Assembly: GCA_031385005.1 (NCBI GenBank) | Contig: JANNBB010000055.1 | Coordinates: 85,742 to 149,741 of the forward strand | Reading direction: 5' to 3' | DNA: 64,000 bases | Origin: JADKIH01 sp031385005 | GTDB taxonomy: Bacteria > Bacteroidota > Bacteroidia > AKYH767-A > 2013-40CM-41-45 | Part shown: positions 35,537 to 45,204 of the stretch, one piece after another | How the letters are laid out: every line of letters starts with the position of its first letter | Numbering within the stretch: position 1 is the stretch's first letter | The notes under the pieces: generated by a model | What the model was told of the DNA's origin: nothing | The model's input: only the letters and a program-made list of their open reading frames with translations | The model's database searches: none | Program-made: the position numbers and the translations under genes

Positions 35537-38500
35537 ATGAAAAAACTGTACAACCGGATTTTAACATCTATTTTCTCTCTAGTATTCCTTGTTCTTTTTT
35601 CTAATGAAGCAAAGGCCAGTCATGCCATGGGTGCGGATATTACCTATCGTTGTCTGGGTAATAATCAGTATGAAGTCACCATGTCTTTTTACAGAGATTG
35701 CTCGGGTATACCTGCTCCATTGACTATGGATCTGCAAATTGATAATACCTGCGGCTTCAATGCGATAACAATTTTTCTGAACCCAACACCCGGTAGTCCT
35801 ACTCAAATTTCTCCTTTATGTCCATCCGCTTTGTCAACTTGCAATGGTGGTTCATTTACCGGAATTGAAGAATGGATTTATACAGGAATAGTAACTTTAC
35901 CAGCGCCATGTGCATCATGGACGTTTTCACATTCAGAGAGCGCTAGAAATGCAGCCATCACAACAACCACCGGATTTGGGGATAATTTATTCGTGTATTC
36001 AAATTTGAATAACTTGAATGGATTGTGTGATGATTCGCCAACGTTTAGTAACAGGCCGGTACCTTTTGCTTGTGTTGGTCAGCGTTTTTGTTTCAATCAC
36101 GGTGCCTTTGATTTGCAAGGTGATTCACTTTCTTATCAGATTATTACTCCAAGAAATGGACCAACAGCCGCGGATACAGTAACCTATATTTCACCTTATA
36201 CAGCATCTCAACCGGTATTATCGAGTCCTCCAATGTCATTCAATCCTGCAACAGGTGATTTTTGTATGACACCTACACTAGCAGACGTAACCATATTAGC
36301 TATTCTTGTTAACCAATACAGAAATGGTGTTTTAATCGGTCAGGTTGAGCGCGACATCCAGTTAACAGTTCTTCCCTGCAACAATATTTTACCTTCAGCA
36401 ACAGGTATAAACGGTAATCCAAGTTTTTCTACTTCTGTTTGTGCCGGCAATCAACTCTGTTTTAGTATTCGCACGGTTGATCCTAATGTAACTAATACGA
36501 CTACAATAACCTGGGATAATTCAATTCCCAATGCAACATTTACAACCTATGGCGGGCAAAGAGACTCAGCGCGTTTTTGCTGGACACCAACTGCTGCTGA
36601 TATTAGTAATACTCCTTATTGTTTTACTGCAACCGTTTCTGATGATAACTGTCCTTATATAGGTATTCAGGTTTATGCCTATTGTATTACTGTTAGAGGA
36701 GTAGATCCTGATGCAGGACCAGATCAGACAATTCCTTGCGGGGCCACAGCTAATCTGAATGGTTCGGCAACCGGTGGAGATGGTAATTTTGTGTATACGT
36801 GGAATCCCGGCTCTGTCGGTAGTCAACAATTGAATGGAGTAGGAGTTGGTGAGTATATATTGACGGTTACTTCTGCCGGATGTTCCAATAGTGATACCGT
36901 AGATGTACTTGCAGGATTGGGAGTACCTACTGCCAATTTTAATTTTGTTACCAGTTGTGTGGGTACTCCGGTTACTTTTACAGATAACTCTGTTGTTGTT
37001 GGAAGTACAATATCTTCCTGGTCATGGGATTTTGGAGATTTCACCGGGGATAACAATCAAAATACTTCTCACCAGTATGCATCGAATGGTACTTACACGG
37101 TAGTATTAACAGTTTCGACACCAACAGGATGTACAGCGAGTTACTCCCAGCAAGTGACGATAAATACCAATGTACCATCTGCTCAATTTTCATCTCCAAG
37201 TGTTTGTGACGGAGTTCAAATGAGTTTTACAGATCAATCCACCGGCGGCCCGATTAATTCATGGGCATGGGATTTTGGTGATGCGGGTAGCGGTTCCAAT
37301 TCGAGTAATGCTCAAAACCCCAATCATCAGTTTTCAACTTTTGGAAACTATACGGTAACGCTTGCTGTAACCAATACAGACGGATGTCAACACCAGATTC
37401 AGCAAAATGTTACTGTGAATGCCAATCCTACTATAGTTGTTTCTGATGCAACTATTTGTGAAGGAGAGCAAGCAACGCTCGATGGTCCTGTAGGTTTTTC
37501 AAATTACAGTTGGAGCAATGGCCCGGCAACTCAATCCATTTCAATTTCCCCGATCCTTAATACAAATTATACATTAACCGTTACAGATGCCAATGGTTGC
37601 ACAGGAAGTTATACTGCAATCGTTAACGTAAATGTTATGCCTATTCCCAATGCAGGTTTAGACCAGACTATTTGTGAAGGAACATTTGCTAACATTGCCG
37701 GAAGCGGAACGAATGTGGATAATTGGGTTTGGAATCCTGGAAATATTTCCGGACAAAACATTTCTGTTAATCCTTCAACAACTACAGACTATACTTTAAC
37801 AGCATCTACCAATGCAGGTTGTGTTGCCACAGATCTAATCAGAGTAAATGTCAATCCAATGCCAACAGCTGACGCAGGTGATGATTTAGATCTTTGTAAA
37901 GGTGAAACAATAACAATTAATGCAACTACAGGTGGTGGAAATATTGTCTGGATGCCGGGAAATTTCAATACTCAATCAATAACAGTTACACCGGGAATAA
38001 CAACAACTTATACAGTGACTATCAGCGATGCTATTGGTTGTTCAGGTAGCGATGACATTACAGTTGTTGTCAATGATATTCCAAATGCATTGTATAACAG
38101 TTCAGGATCTGTTTGCGAAGATAATCCGGTTACTTTTAACGATCAATCCAATATCGGATGGGGGGCAATCAATTCCTGGAATTGGGATTTCGGAAATAAT
38201 ATTTCTTCGTCAGTTCAGAATCCGACAATACCTTTCAGTGCTCCGGGTAATTACAATGTTACTTTAATCGTGCGATCAGATGGTGGGTGCGCGGATACCA
38301 TTACACAAGCTTTAAACATCTGGGCTCGTCCGGTTGCTTCGTTTTTGCATACCAATGTTTGTGAAGGCAATCCGATTAGTTTTTCAAATACTTCATTCAT
38401 TAGCGATGCATCTCCTTTAAATTACTCCTGGAATCTGGGCGATAATACATCTTCAAACAACATCGATGTAAATCATCAATATGGATCTTACGGCGGTTAT

Positions 38501-39589
38501 ATATCTTCCTTGATTGTAACTTCTGCAAATGGTTGTATTGATTCTACGAAGTCACTCGTAAACGTATATGCACTTCCAACTGCAAACTTTTCGGTCAATT
38601 ATGCTTGTGAAGAATCGCCTGCCGTTTTCAATAATGGATCGACAATTCCTCAGGGTAATATTAATTCCTGGTTTTGGACATTTGGTGATAGTAAAACAGC
38701 TACCGATTCCGATCCGCTTCATACCTATGATGATCCCGGTACATATGATATTCATATGTTAATCACCAGCGATCATGGATGTCAGGATAGTATTGATGGT
38801 ATAATTCGCATAGTTCCAAAGCCGTTAATAGATTTCGAAACGGAAAACGCCTGTTTAGGATATACAGTTGACTTAACCGATCTTTCTTCTGCTGTAACCG
38901 GAACTATACAACAGTATAATTGGAGCTTTGGTGATGGTTTGAGCAGTACCGATCAGAATCCTACTCATACCTATTCAACTGCAGGTTGGTTTCAGGTTAG
39001 TCTTACTGCAACATCAGATAGCGGCTGTATCTCTACTTTGGTACGCCCAAATGCATTGAAGATATATTCCTTACCAAATGCTCAGTTTATTACCAATGCC
39101 AACGAGTCAAGTGACATATTCCCACAGGTTAATTTCTTCAATCAAACTTCTGCACAAGGAATTTATTTCTGGAATTTTGGAGATGGAACTACATCAACCG
39201 ATTATTCACCTACACATTTATATGCAACTACAGGTGCTTACGATGTTCAACTTTTAACAATTGATCAGAATGGTTGCGTTGATTCGACTTTACTTAGGAT
39301 AGAAATTAAACCTACATCCAACGTTTACATTCCGAATGCCTTTACTCCAAACGGTGATACAAATAATGATTTCTTCAAGGTTTACAGTTACAATGTAAAA
39401 GATATGAAGGTTCAGATTTATGATCGTTGGGGATTAAAAATCATAGAATGGGATAGCCCTTTAGGCGCTTGGGATGGTCGAATTGATGGCAGCCCGGCTC
39501 AGGCAGACGTATACGTTTACAGGGTAGCTACTGTCGATATAAACGACAAACACGAGGTTTTTATCGGTCACATTAGTTTGGTCAGATAA
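35537..39589 (+). CDS. Large PKD-domain protein with gliding/T9SS type B C-terminal domain
   Basis: A 1350-residue secreted protein. The start is the ATG at 35537, which opens the signal peptide (MKKLYNRILTSIF to EAKA); the upstream GTG at 35480 would add a non-conserved 19 residues. After it comes a SHAMGADITYRC segment seen in this family, then at least seven PKD-type repeats with WDFGD-like cores, alternating with Ig-like stretches such as DAGLDQTIC. The last 90 residues are a gliding-motility-associated type B domain (YIPNAFTPNGD, IYDRWG, WDGR). It is probably attached to the cell surface through the T9SS. Adhesion is inference. Confidence 0.9.
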   Translation: MKKLYNRILTSIFSLVFLVLFSNEAKASHAMGADITYRCLGNNQYEVTMSFYRDCSGIPAPLTMDLQIDNTCGFNAITIFLNPTPGSPTQISPLCPSALSTCNGGSFTGIEEWIYTGIVTLPAPCASWTFSHSESARNAAITTTTGFGDNLFVYSNLNNLNGLCDDSPTFSNRPVPFACVGQRFCFNHGAFDLQGDSLSYQIITPRNGPTAADTVTYISPYTASQPVLSSPPMSFNPATGDFCMTPTLADVTILAILVNQYRNGVLIGQVERDIQLTVLPCNNILPSATGINGNPSFSTSVCAGNQLCFSIRTVDPNVTNTTTITWDNSIPNATFTTYGGQRDSARFCWTPTAADISNTPYCFTATVSDDNCPYIGIQVYAYCITVRGVDPDAGPDQTIPCGATANLNGSATGGDGNFVYTWNPGSVGSQQLNGVGVGEYILTVTSAGCSNSDTVDVLAGLGVPTANFNFVTSCVGTPVTFTDNSVVVGSTISSWSWDFGDFTGDNNQNTSHQYASNGTYTVVLTVSTPTGCTASYSQQVTINTNVPSAQFSSPSVCDGVQMSFTDQSTGGPINSWAWDFGDAGSGSNSSNAQNPNHQFSTFGNYTVTLAVTNTDGCQHQIQQNVTVNANPTIVVSDATICEGEQATLDGPVGFSNYSWSNGPATQSISISPILNTNYTLTVTDANGCTGSYTAIVNVNVMPIPNAGLDQTICEGTFANIAGSGTNVDNWVWNPGNISGQNISVNPSTTTDYTLTASTNAGCVATDLIRVNVNPMPTADAGDDLDLCKGETITINATTGGGNIVWMPGNFNTQSITVTPGITTTYTVTISDAIGCSGSDDITVVVNDIPNALYNSSGSVCEDNPVTFNDQSNIGWGAINSWNWDFGNNISSSVQNPTIPFSAPGNYNVTLIVRSDGGCADTITQALNIWARPVASFLHTNVCEGNPISFSNTSFISDASPLNYSWNLGDNTSSNNIDVNHQYGSYGGYISSLIVTSANGCIDSTKSLVNVYALPTANFSVNYACEESPAVFNNGSTIPQGNINSWFWTFGDSKTATDSDPLHTYDDPGTYDIHMLITSDHGCQDSIDGIIRIVPKPLIDFETENACLGYTVDLTDLSSAVTGTIQQYNWSFGDGLSSTDQNPTHTYSTAGWFQVSLTATSDSGCISTLVRPNALKIYSLPNAQFITNANESSDIFPQVNFFNQTSAQGIYFWNFGDGTTSTDYSPTHLYATTGAYDVQLLTIDQNGCVDSTLLRIEIKPTSNVYIPNAFTPNGDTNNDFFKVYSYNVKDMKVQIYDRWGLKIIEWDSPLGAWDGRIDGSPAQADVYVYRVATVDINDKHEVFIGHISLVR

Positions 39590-39630
39590 TAAGATTTGGT
39601 CAGATAAAAAGAATATAAACTTTCTCTTAA

Positions 39631-39656
39631 AACCCGCTCACAAGGCGGGTTTTTTT
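39631..39656 (+). terminator. Intrinsic terminator after the PKD protein
   Basis: A 7-bp stem AACCCGC / GCGGGTT with a 7-nt loop, followed on the plus strand by a T run (39650-39656), 40 nt past the stop codon at 39589. Confidence 0.85.
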
Positions 39657-39657
39657 G

Positions 39658-39688
39658 TTGAAAACTTGACTTATTCTTTATATATTCG
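39658..39688 (+). promoter_or_regulatory. Promoter of the alpha-oxoamine synthase gene
   Basis: TTG at 39658-39660, 20 nt spacer, TATATTCG at 39681-39688 (TAnnTTCG variant). It immediately follows the terminator of the PKD gene. The ATG at 39775 lies 86 nt downstream of the box. Confidence 0.5.
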
Positions 39689-39774
39689 TCACCATTAACA
39701 AATCGTATTCGATTAGTTTTACATGAGTTTTAAAAACTAAACGACTGTTTTCAAAACAGTCAGACCTACCACTT

Positions 39775-41046
39775 ATGACCGAAATTAGAAACAAACATGA
39801 AATGGTGACAGATATTGTCAACCAGGTTGCAACTATTGCAGCAAGATTAGGAATTGTTCACACCACTAGCGAAGATGAAGAAGTAGATGGAAGACACATT
39901 ACCATTAAAGGAAATAAATTACTCTACTTTGGTAGTTGCGGTTACCTGGGAATGGAATTCGATCAGCGTTTGAAGCAAGGTGCTATTTCTGCCATTGAAA
40001 AATATGGAACACAGTTTTCATCTTCCCGTGCATATGTTTCTTCCAGTTATTATCAGGAAGCGGAGAGTTTACTAAGCAAGATGTTTTTTAATAAGCCCGT
40101 TCTCTTGTTACAATCCTTATCTGTTGGACATATTTCCAATATTCCGATTCTGGTTGGAAACGATGATGCTGTAATTATGGATTCGCAGGTTCATGATAGT
40201 GTTCAGACAGCAGTACAGTTTTTAAAAAACAGAGATGTACATGTTGAGATTGTCAGACATGGCAGACTGGACATCTTGGAAGACAGAATTAAAGAATTAA
40301 AAGACACCTATAAAAAAATATGGTTCATGACCGATGGTGTATTCTCTATGAGAGGGGATGTACTTGCCGTGCGTGAATTATATAAACTGGCAGATCAATA
40401 CGAACAATTACATATGTATATTGATGACATTCATGGTATGAGTTGGTCGGGTCCACACGGAACCGGATATGTGACAAGTCAAGGTGAATATCATCCGAGG
40501 TTATATCTCACAACCGGTCTTACAAAAGCTTTTGGAACTACCGGTGGGTTGTTGGTTTATCCGGATGAAAAATCATACCAGTTGGTCAAAAATACCAGTA
40601 AAGCATTTATTTTTTCTATTCAGATGCCGCCAATGATTTTGGGTGCAACAATTGAATCTGCTAAGATTCACCTGAGTGATGAGATATATACTTTGCAGGA
40701 AGAATTAGCTGATAAAATGGCATACTTCAATAGAACAACTAAAAAACTCGGACTGCCTTTGATTGATGAGAGCGTTTCGCCGATTGGTTTTATTGGTGTG
40801 GGGAAACCGGATGTTGGTTACAACATGGTTAGAAGAATGATGAATCAGGGATTCTTTTTTAACTTAAGTGTTTTCCCGAGTGTTGCATATAACAATACAG
40901 GTCTAAGAATACCCATCTGCAGGTTGCATACCTATGAGGATATTGATAAGCTACTTAATGAGATTTCGGTACAGTTGCCTTTAGCGTTGGAAGATTCACA
41001 ATCCAGCATGTCTGATATCATTAAACATTTCAAGCTGGTTGCCTGA
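39775..41046 (+). CDS. Alpha-oxoamine synthase-family PLP enzyme (AONS/KBL/SPT-like)
   Basis: A 423-residue fold-type I PLP enzyme of the alpha-oxoamine synthase family, which condenses an amino acid with an acyl-CoA. PLP lysine is K251 in LTTGLTKAFGTTGG; other residues are D136/H140 in DSQVHDSVQ and D218 in IDDIHGMSWSG. The N-terminal domain has a FGSCGYLGM core. In biotin, 2-amino-3-ketobutyrate or sphingolipid metabolism it would be placed by gene context, but no such genes are next to it. Serine palmitoyltransferase and 8-amino-7-oxononanoate synthase are both possible. Confidence 0.85.
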   Translation: MTEIRNKHEMVTDIVNQVATIAARLGIVHTTSEDEEVDGRHITIKGNKLLYFGSCGYLGMEFDQRLKQGAISAIEKYGTQFSSSRAYVSSSYYQEAESLLSKMFFNKPVLLLQSLSVGHISNIPILVGNDDAVIMDSQVHDSVQTAVQFLKNRDVHVEIVRHGRLDILEDRIKELKDTYKKIWFMTDGVFSMRGDVLAVRELYKLADQYEQLHMYIDDIHGMSWSGPHGTGYVTSQGEYHPRLYLTTGLTKAFGTTGGLLVYPDEKSYQLVKNTSKAFIFSIQMPPMILGATIESAKIHLSDEIYTLQEELADKMAYFNRTTKKLGLPLIDESVSPIGFIGVGKPDVGYNMVRRMMNQGFFFNLSVFPSVAYNNTGLRIPICRLHTYEDIDKLLNEISVQLPLALEDSQSSMSDIIKHFKLVA

Positions 41047-41472
41047 TTAAGGTTGTTCGCAAAGCTGCCAGAAGTTGTTCAAAATGGAAATGGCCGCAAC
41101 AAAGTTTTCGAAGGAAATGGGCTTGATAATATAGCCGGCTACATTGTAATTATATGCCTCAAAGCGATCTTTGTCGTCATTGCTGGTTGTCATAATAAAG
41201 ACACTGATGCTGTGAAGGTCTTTATCGTTTCTCAATTCCTTTAGAAATTCAAGTCCGTTCATTTTAGGCATATTAATATCCAGCAGAATGATTCGGGGCA
41301 TTGGATCTAATTTGTTAACTCCATTTGTGCCTCGGAGCATATCTAATCCTTCAATGCCATTGTGGGCAATAGAAAGAGGATTGGAAATATTGCTTTTCTT
41401 AAATGCACGCTGTACATTCATACAATCTACTTCATCATCGTCAATAAGCAGAATATTAATCTGATTTTCCAT
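41047..41472 (-). CDS. Single-domain response regulator
   Basis: A 141-residue receiver domain alone (Rcp1-like), with acidic residues D11-D13, phospho-acceptor D65 in LLDINMP and lysine K117 in YIIKPIS. Such free-standing receivers relay phosphate to other proteins. It is convergent with the oxoamine synthase gene (no gap between stops) and divergent from a histidine kinase gene 215 bp away, which makes that kinase a likely partner. Confidence 0.88.
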   Translation of the reverse strand: MENQINILLIDDDEVDCMNVQRAFKKSNISNPLSIAHNGIEGLDMLRGTNGVNKLDPMPRIILLDINMPKMNGLEFLKELRNDKDLHSISVFIMTTSNDDKDRFEAYNYNVAGYIIKPISFENFVAAISILNNFWQLCEQP

Positions 41473-41687
41473 TTCTTTTATTTATTGCTATTTAATACGC
41501 CCGATGTTTTTTGCGGTTTCTTTAAATTCGAATGATATTTTATTTTTACTTTTTTCGTTACGGTAATCAATAATTCAAAAAAATCGTATTTTGATGTAAA
41601 TTCTAAGCAATTTATAGCTGAATCTTACAGTTCGGTATCTTAAGCAACTTCTTACCGTTTATGTTGCATAAGTTAAAATGTAACTAA

Positions 41688-43070
41688 ATGAAAATATTTC
41701 TTAGGAAGTTATTGCGTCGCGAATTGTATGATAGGATTCCAAAGGATGACTTAATGGCGAAACAACGGTTCACATTATTTCGAATATATTCCTTTACAGG
41801 TTTTCTGGCAAGTATTGTTACGGCTATACAAACTTCCATAACTTTTTCACAAACCAGTTTCTTATCCATATTGCTTATTGCATTAGCAGCTGCAATCATG
41901 GCGAATTTTCTTTTAGTAGAAAAGGTGGAAAAATTAAATTCGGCTTACGCTATTTCTCTTATTGCAGGATTTCTTGTTGTTCACATTCAGGCATACAATG
42001 CCGGTGGTGTGATGAATTCCGGTACGATATACATGTGTGTTATTATTATGACAGCATTCATGTTACTGGGACCAAAAGGAGGGAAGTGGTTTACGGCATT
42101 TGCTATAGTCAACGTAGTGTTATTATATTGCCTGACAGAGTTTACGACCTTAACCAGCTATAGTCTGTTTAATAATGAACCGGGTTTGATCCATCAGGAC
42201 GCTTTAAACACATTTATTTTCGCACTCTTTTTGGTAGCAGCTCAATCCAATTATATAAATAGCAGTAAGAACGTTATCATCGAACGAATTACAGATCAAA
42301 AGAATCAGTTGGAGATTAGTAATAGGAGATTGCAGGAATATACGGTTACACTCGAAAAGACAAATAAAGAACTCGATAAATTCGCTTCTATTGTTTCTCA
42401 TGATCTGAAAGCTCCTTTAAGAGCCATAGGAAACCTGACAGGCTGGATTGAAGAAGATGCTGGTGAGTCGATGAGCGGTGAAGTAAAAGCCAATTTTGGA
42501 ATGATTAAGCAGCGTGTTAAACGCATGGAAGACCTCATCAATGCCATTCTGGATTACTCAAGAGCAGATAGGGTTCAGAGTGAAGAAATTCGTTTCGATG
42601 TAAAAAACTTAGTGGACGAAACAGTTGATTTTATCGGTAAACCTGAAAATGTTTCAATTGAAGTGTCTGATGAGCTGCCTGTAATCGTATCAGATAAAAT
42701 CCGACTCTCTCAAGTATTTAGTAATCTGATTGAAAATGGTATAAAGTATAACGATAAGAAGGAGAAGAAAATAAAAATATCTTCGGAAGAAAATCGTGAA
42801 GGATGGACCTTCGCTGTTCAGGATAATGGTCCCGGAATAGAAAAACAGTACCATGACAGGATTTTCGTCATTTTTCAAACTCTCAATAGAAGGGATGATG
42901 TTGAGAGTACAGGGGTAGGGTTGGCTATCGTTAAGAAAATAATAGAAGACCAAGGCGGTAAGATTTGGGTTGAATCTGAACCCGGACAAGGCGCAGAATT
43001 CAAGTTTTTCTGGCCCAGAGTCAAAAAACAACGTGAGGTGGGCTTAATTGCCGCTCCGATTCTCGTGTAA
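41688..43070 (+). CDS. Membrane sensor histidine kinase
   Basis: A 460-residue kinase. About six transmembrane helices occupy residues 33-190, without a large extracytoplasmic domain. A short coiled coil (about 200-230) precedes HisKA with phospho-acceptor H238 in IVSHDLKAPLRAIG, then a HATPase domain with NLIENGIKYND, DNGPGIE and GVGLAIVKKI. It has no receiver domain of its own, so the divergent single-domain regulator at 41047-41472 is the natural partner. The ligand is unknown. Confidence 0.9.
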   Translation: MKIFLRKLLRRELYDRIPKDDLMAKQRFTLFRIYSFTGFLASIVTAIQTSITFSQTSFLSILLIALAAAIMANFLLVEKVEKLNSAYAISLIAGFLVVHIQAYNAGGVMNSGTIYMCVIIMTAFMLLGPKGGKWFTAFAIVNVVLLYCLTEFTTLTSYSLFNNEPGLIHQDALNTFIFALFLVAAQSNYINSSKNVIIERITDQKNQLEISNRRLQEYTVTLEKTNKELDKFASIVSHDLKAPLRAIGNLTGWIEEDAGESMSGEVKANFGMIKQRVKRMEDLINAILDYSRADRVQSEEIRFDVKNLVDETVDFIGKPENVSIEVSDELPVIVSDKIRLSQVFSNLIENGIKYNDKKEKKIKISSEENREGWTFAVQDNGPGIEKQYHDRIFVIFQTLNRRDDVESTGVGLAIVKKIIEDQGGKIWVESEPGQGAEFKFFWPRVKKQREVGLIAAPILV

Positions 43071-43138
43071 GGACTCAGGAAAGATTCCCAATTTCTTTTT
43101 TCAGTGCGCTGTATTATTGTTACATAATCGAACATAAC

Positions 43139-43486
43139 ATGCGCAAACAAAAAAACACATCCGACACAAACGATGAACATCATCCTTCTTACAAGGTTAT
43201 TGATTCGTCGGTCGAACAATCACAACTGGAATTTGAAATCGATCGCCAGGTAAAGAGCATTCGTGCCTTAATACGTAAGCTCAAACCGACCGAACGGCAA
43301 CGGTATTATGATGGATTGTTATCACACATTCTATCGCAACCCGTCGATTATCCCCCAAAAATTTCCAACAGCAACGATTCATTCGATTACGCCAATCTTT
43401 CATTCAACGAATTGTCGTTGATCAAAGAGTTGTCGATGAAGATTAATGAATTGTATTGGCTTTCCGAATGCGAGGGCCAAAGTTGA
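43139..43486 (+). CDS. Small soluble protein of unknown function
   Basis: A 115-residue acidic/charged ORF starting 68 nt after the histidine kinase gene. It is predicted helical, with IDRQVKSIRALIRKLKPTERQRYYDGLLSHIL as the best helical stretch, and has no recognised domain or signal peptide. A good terminator follows 125 nt after its stop, consistent with a real transcription unit. It may be cotranscribed with the kinase. Confidence 0.55.
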   Translation: MRKQKNTSDTNDEHHPSYKVIDSSVEQSQLEFEIDRQVKSIRALIRKLKPTERQRYYDGLLSHILSQPVDYPPKISNSNDSFDYANLSFNELSLIKELSMKINELYWLSECEGQS

Positions 43487-43610
43487 TGTAGCGAAATAAA
43501 AAACTGTTTTATCAGTAAAAAAATTACCTAATATGCTTTATTGCTAGTCAGGTTGCAGCAAATATCGAAATTAATATTTCGGTTAGCGAAGATTTATTAA
43601 AAACTTAAAA

Positions 43611-43644
43611 CCGGTATGCCGTTGGGTGTACCGGCTTTTTTTTT
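43611..43644 (+). terminator. Intrinsic terminator
   Basis: A 6-bp stem CCGGTA / TACCGG with additional weak pairing (GCC/GGT) inside, followed by C and nine T residues (43636-43644). It ends the transcript of the kinase and/or the small gene at 43139-43486. Confidence 0.8.
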
Positions 43645-43718
43645 ACTTTGATTCTACTGTTTTTTTGATGATTTATTTTCAATTTTATTTTGTATTTTCG
43701 TCAGTATAATTCTGCAGC

Positions 43719-44390
43719 TTGAAAACTTTTTTTGATAAACATTCATTACCGGTAAGAATTTTTCATTGGATTAATTTTCCTGTTCTATTTATTATGATCT
43801 GGAGCGGAACTTTAATTTATTGGGCCAATGACGAGTATAAATTATCTTTTGGAAAAAAGATCGTCTTTCAATTTTATCCGGATTCACTTTACAAAGCTTT
43901 AAATATCCCTTATCGACTCGCAGAAGGTATGTCCTGGCATTTTGTTTTCATGTGGTTTTTCTTTTTAAATGGATTTCTTTATCTCTTATATATTTTGATT
44001 ACCGGCGAATGGAAATCACTTTTTCCTAAACTATCTTCTTTTCGTGATGCCTGGTTTGTGGTATTGCATGATTTACATATTAGAAAGAAAAAACCGGAAC
44101 AAGGAAAATACAATGCCGCTCAACGGCTGGCTTACACGGCAATTGTTTTTATGGGAGCCGGTTCATTGTTGACCGGACTTGTCATTTATAAACCGGTTCA
44201 GTTTAGCATTCTGACAACGTTACTGGGAGGATATGAAGCCGCCAGATTTCAGCATTTTTTATTGACGATCGGTTTTCTTTTTTTCTTCATCATTCATATT
44301 GTTCAGGTGATATTGGCGGGATGGAATAATTTTCGTGCAATAATTACAGGATGGGAAACCGGAGAAAACAAAAATAAAAAGGTAAACTGA
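43719..44390 (+). CDS. Cytochrome b561-type membrane subunit
   Basis: A 223-residue integral membrane protein of the Ni,Fe-hydrogenase/thiosulfate reductase cytochrome b family. Helices lie at about 17-32, 70-92, 130-152 and 180-200; haem-ligand candidate histidines are H16 (RIFHWINF), H74 (SWHFVF) and those near HIVQV. It probably passes electrons from quinol to its partner, the molybdopterin protein 1 nt downstream. The start is a TTG at 43719 since the conserved RIFHWI segment begins 13 residues in; TATTTTCG at 43693-43700 is a candidate -7 box. Confidence 0.85.
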   Translation: MKTFFDKHSLPVRIFHWINFPVLFIMIWSGTLIYWANDEYKLSFGKKIVFQFYPDSLYKALNIPYRLAEGMSWHFVFMWFFFLNGFLYLLYILITGEWKSLFPKLSSFRDAWFVVLHDLHIRKKKPEQGKYNAAQRLAYTAIVFMGAGSLLTGLVIYKPVQFSILTTLLGGYEAARFQHFLLTIGFLFFFIIHIVQVILAGWNNFRAIITGWETGENKNKKVN

Positions 44391-44391
44391 A

Positions 44392-45204
44392 ATGGAAGAA
44401 GAGGTGAACAACAATAAAGAATTCAAGAAGAAGGTTAGAAGCCGGACGATCCGTAGTTTTTCTGTTTTTTTTGCTTGTATAATTGGCATGTTTGGCATTT
44501 ATTTTTGGATCGTAAAAGGTCCGAAATCAGATAAGGCATATGAGCCATTCAGAAAAGTACTCGATTTTAATTCAAAAGTCTTTGCAAGAGGTTATGAAAA
44601 TCCTACTTTAAGTAAAGAATTCCCAAAGAGTATTGCCTCTAAGCGTGTCCGCGTGAACGGGAATGCAGGAATGAAATCTGTTTTAGATACTTCAACATGG
44701 AAGTTGAAGTTGGTCAGGTATAATGCACTGACGCCACTTCCTTCCGATACTTTTGAAATTACATTGGATGAAATAAAAGCAATGCCCAAAACAGAGGTAG
44801 TTTTTAATTTTAAATGCATTGAAGGTTGGAGTCAGATTACCTGGTGGGGCGGAGTACGATTTTCTGATTTGGCTAAAAAGTATAAAATCGGAACAAGGAA
44901 TAATTCTATTCCTGATACAAAAAACAATCAGGATGAATTAGCTCATTATTGCGGACTAATAACTCCGGATAAAGAATATTTTGTTGGAATAGATATGCCT
45001 AGCATGATGCATCCTCAGACAATCTTATGTTATGAAATGAACGGCCAACCATTGCCTACTGATCAGGGTGCGCCTTTGCGTTTGATTATTCCTGTAAAAT
45101 ACGGTGTTAAACATTTAAAAAGAATTGGTATGATTTATTTCTCTGACGAAAGGCCTCCGGATTACTGGGCATTGCGTGGCTATGATTATTTTGCAGGACT
45201 ATAA
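44392..45204 (+). CDS. Molybdopterin oxidoreductase (sulfite oxidase / MsrP-like)
   Basis: A 270-residue protein with an N-terminal transmembrane helix (about 22-42) followed by a sulfite-oxidase-type molybdopterin domain. The Mo-ligand cysteine is in NFKCIEGWSQITWWGGV, and PLRLIIPVKYGVK and the cofactor-binding HYCGLIT segment fit the family. Together with the cytochrome b gene 1 nt upstream it resembles MsrQ-MsrP-type pairs that reduce or oxidise sulfur compounds outside the cytoplasm. It has no twin-arginine motif, which is unusual for exported molybdoenzymes. Substrate unknown. Confidence 0.85.
   Translation: MEEEVNNNKEFKKKVRSRTIRSFSVFFACIIGMFGIYFWIVKGPKSDKAYEPFRKVLDFNSKVFARGYENPTLSKEFPKSIASKRVRVNGNAGMKSVLDTSTWKLKLVRYNALTPLPSDTFEITLDEIKAMPKTEVVFNFKCIEGWSQITWWGGVRFSDLAKKYKIGTRNNSIPDTKNNQDELAHYCGLITPDKEYFVGIDMPSMMHPQTILCYEMNGQPLPTDQGAPLRLIIPVKYGVKHLKRIGMIYFSDERPPDYWALRGYDYFAGL

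Noticed and set aside
36566..37056. Antisense frames in the PKD protein gene
   Set aside because: Repetitive coding sequence yields open shadow frames; the sense strand shows clear PKD repeats.
37000..39300. Regular repeats in the PKD region as a possible CRISPR or DNA repeat array
   Set aside because: They are coding repeats of the protein domain with diverged DNA and no constant repeat-spacer structure.
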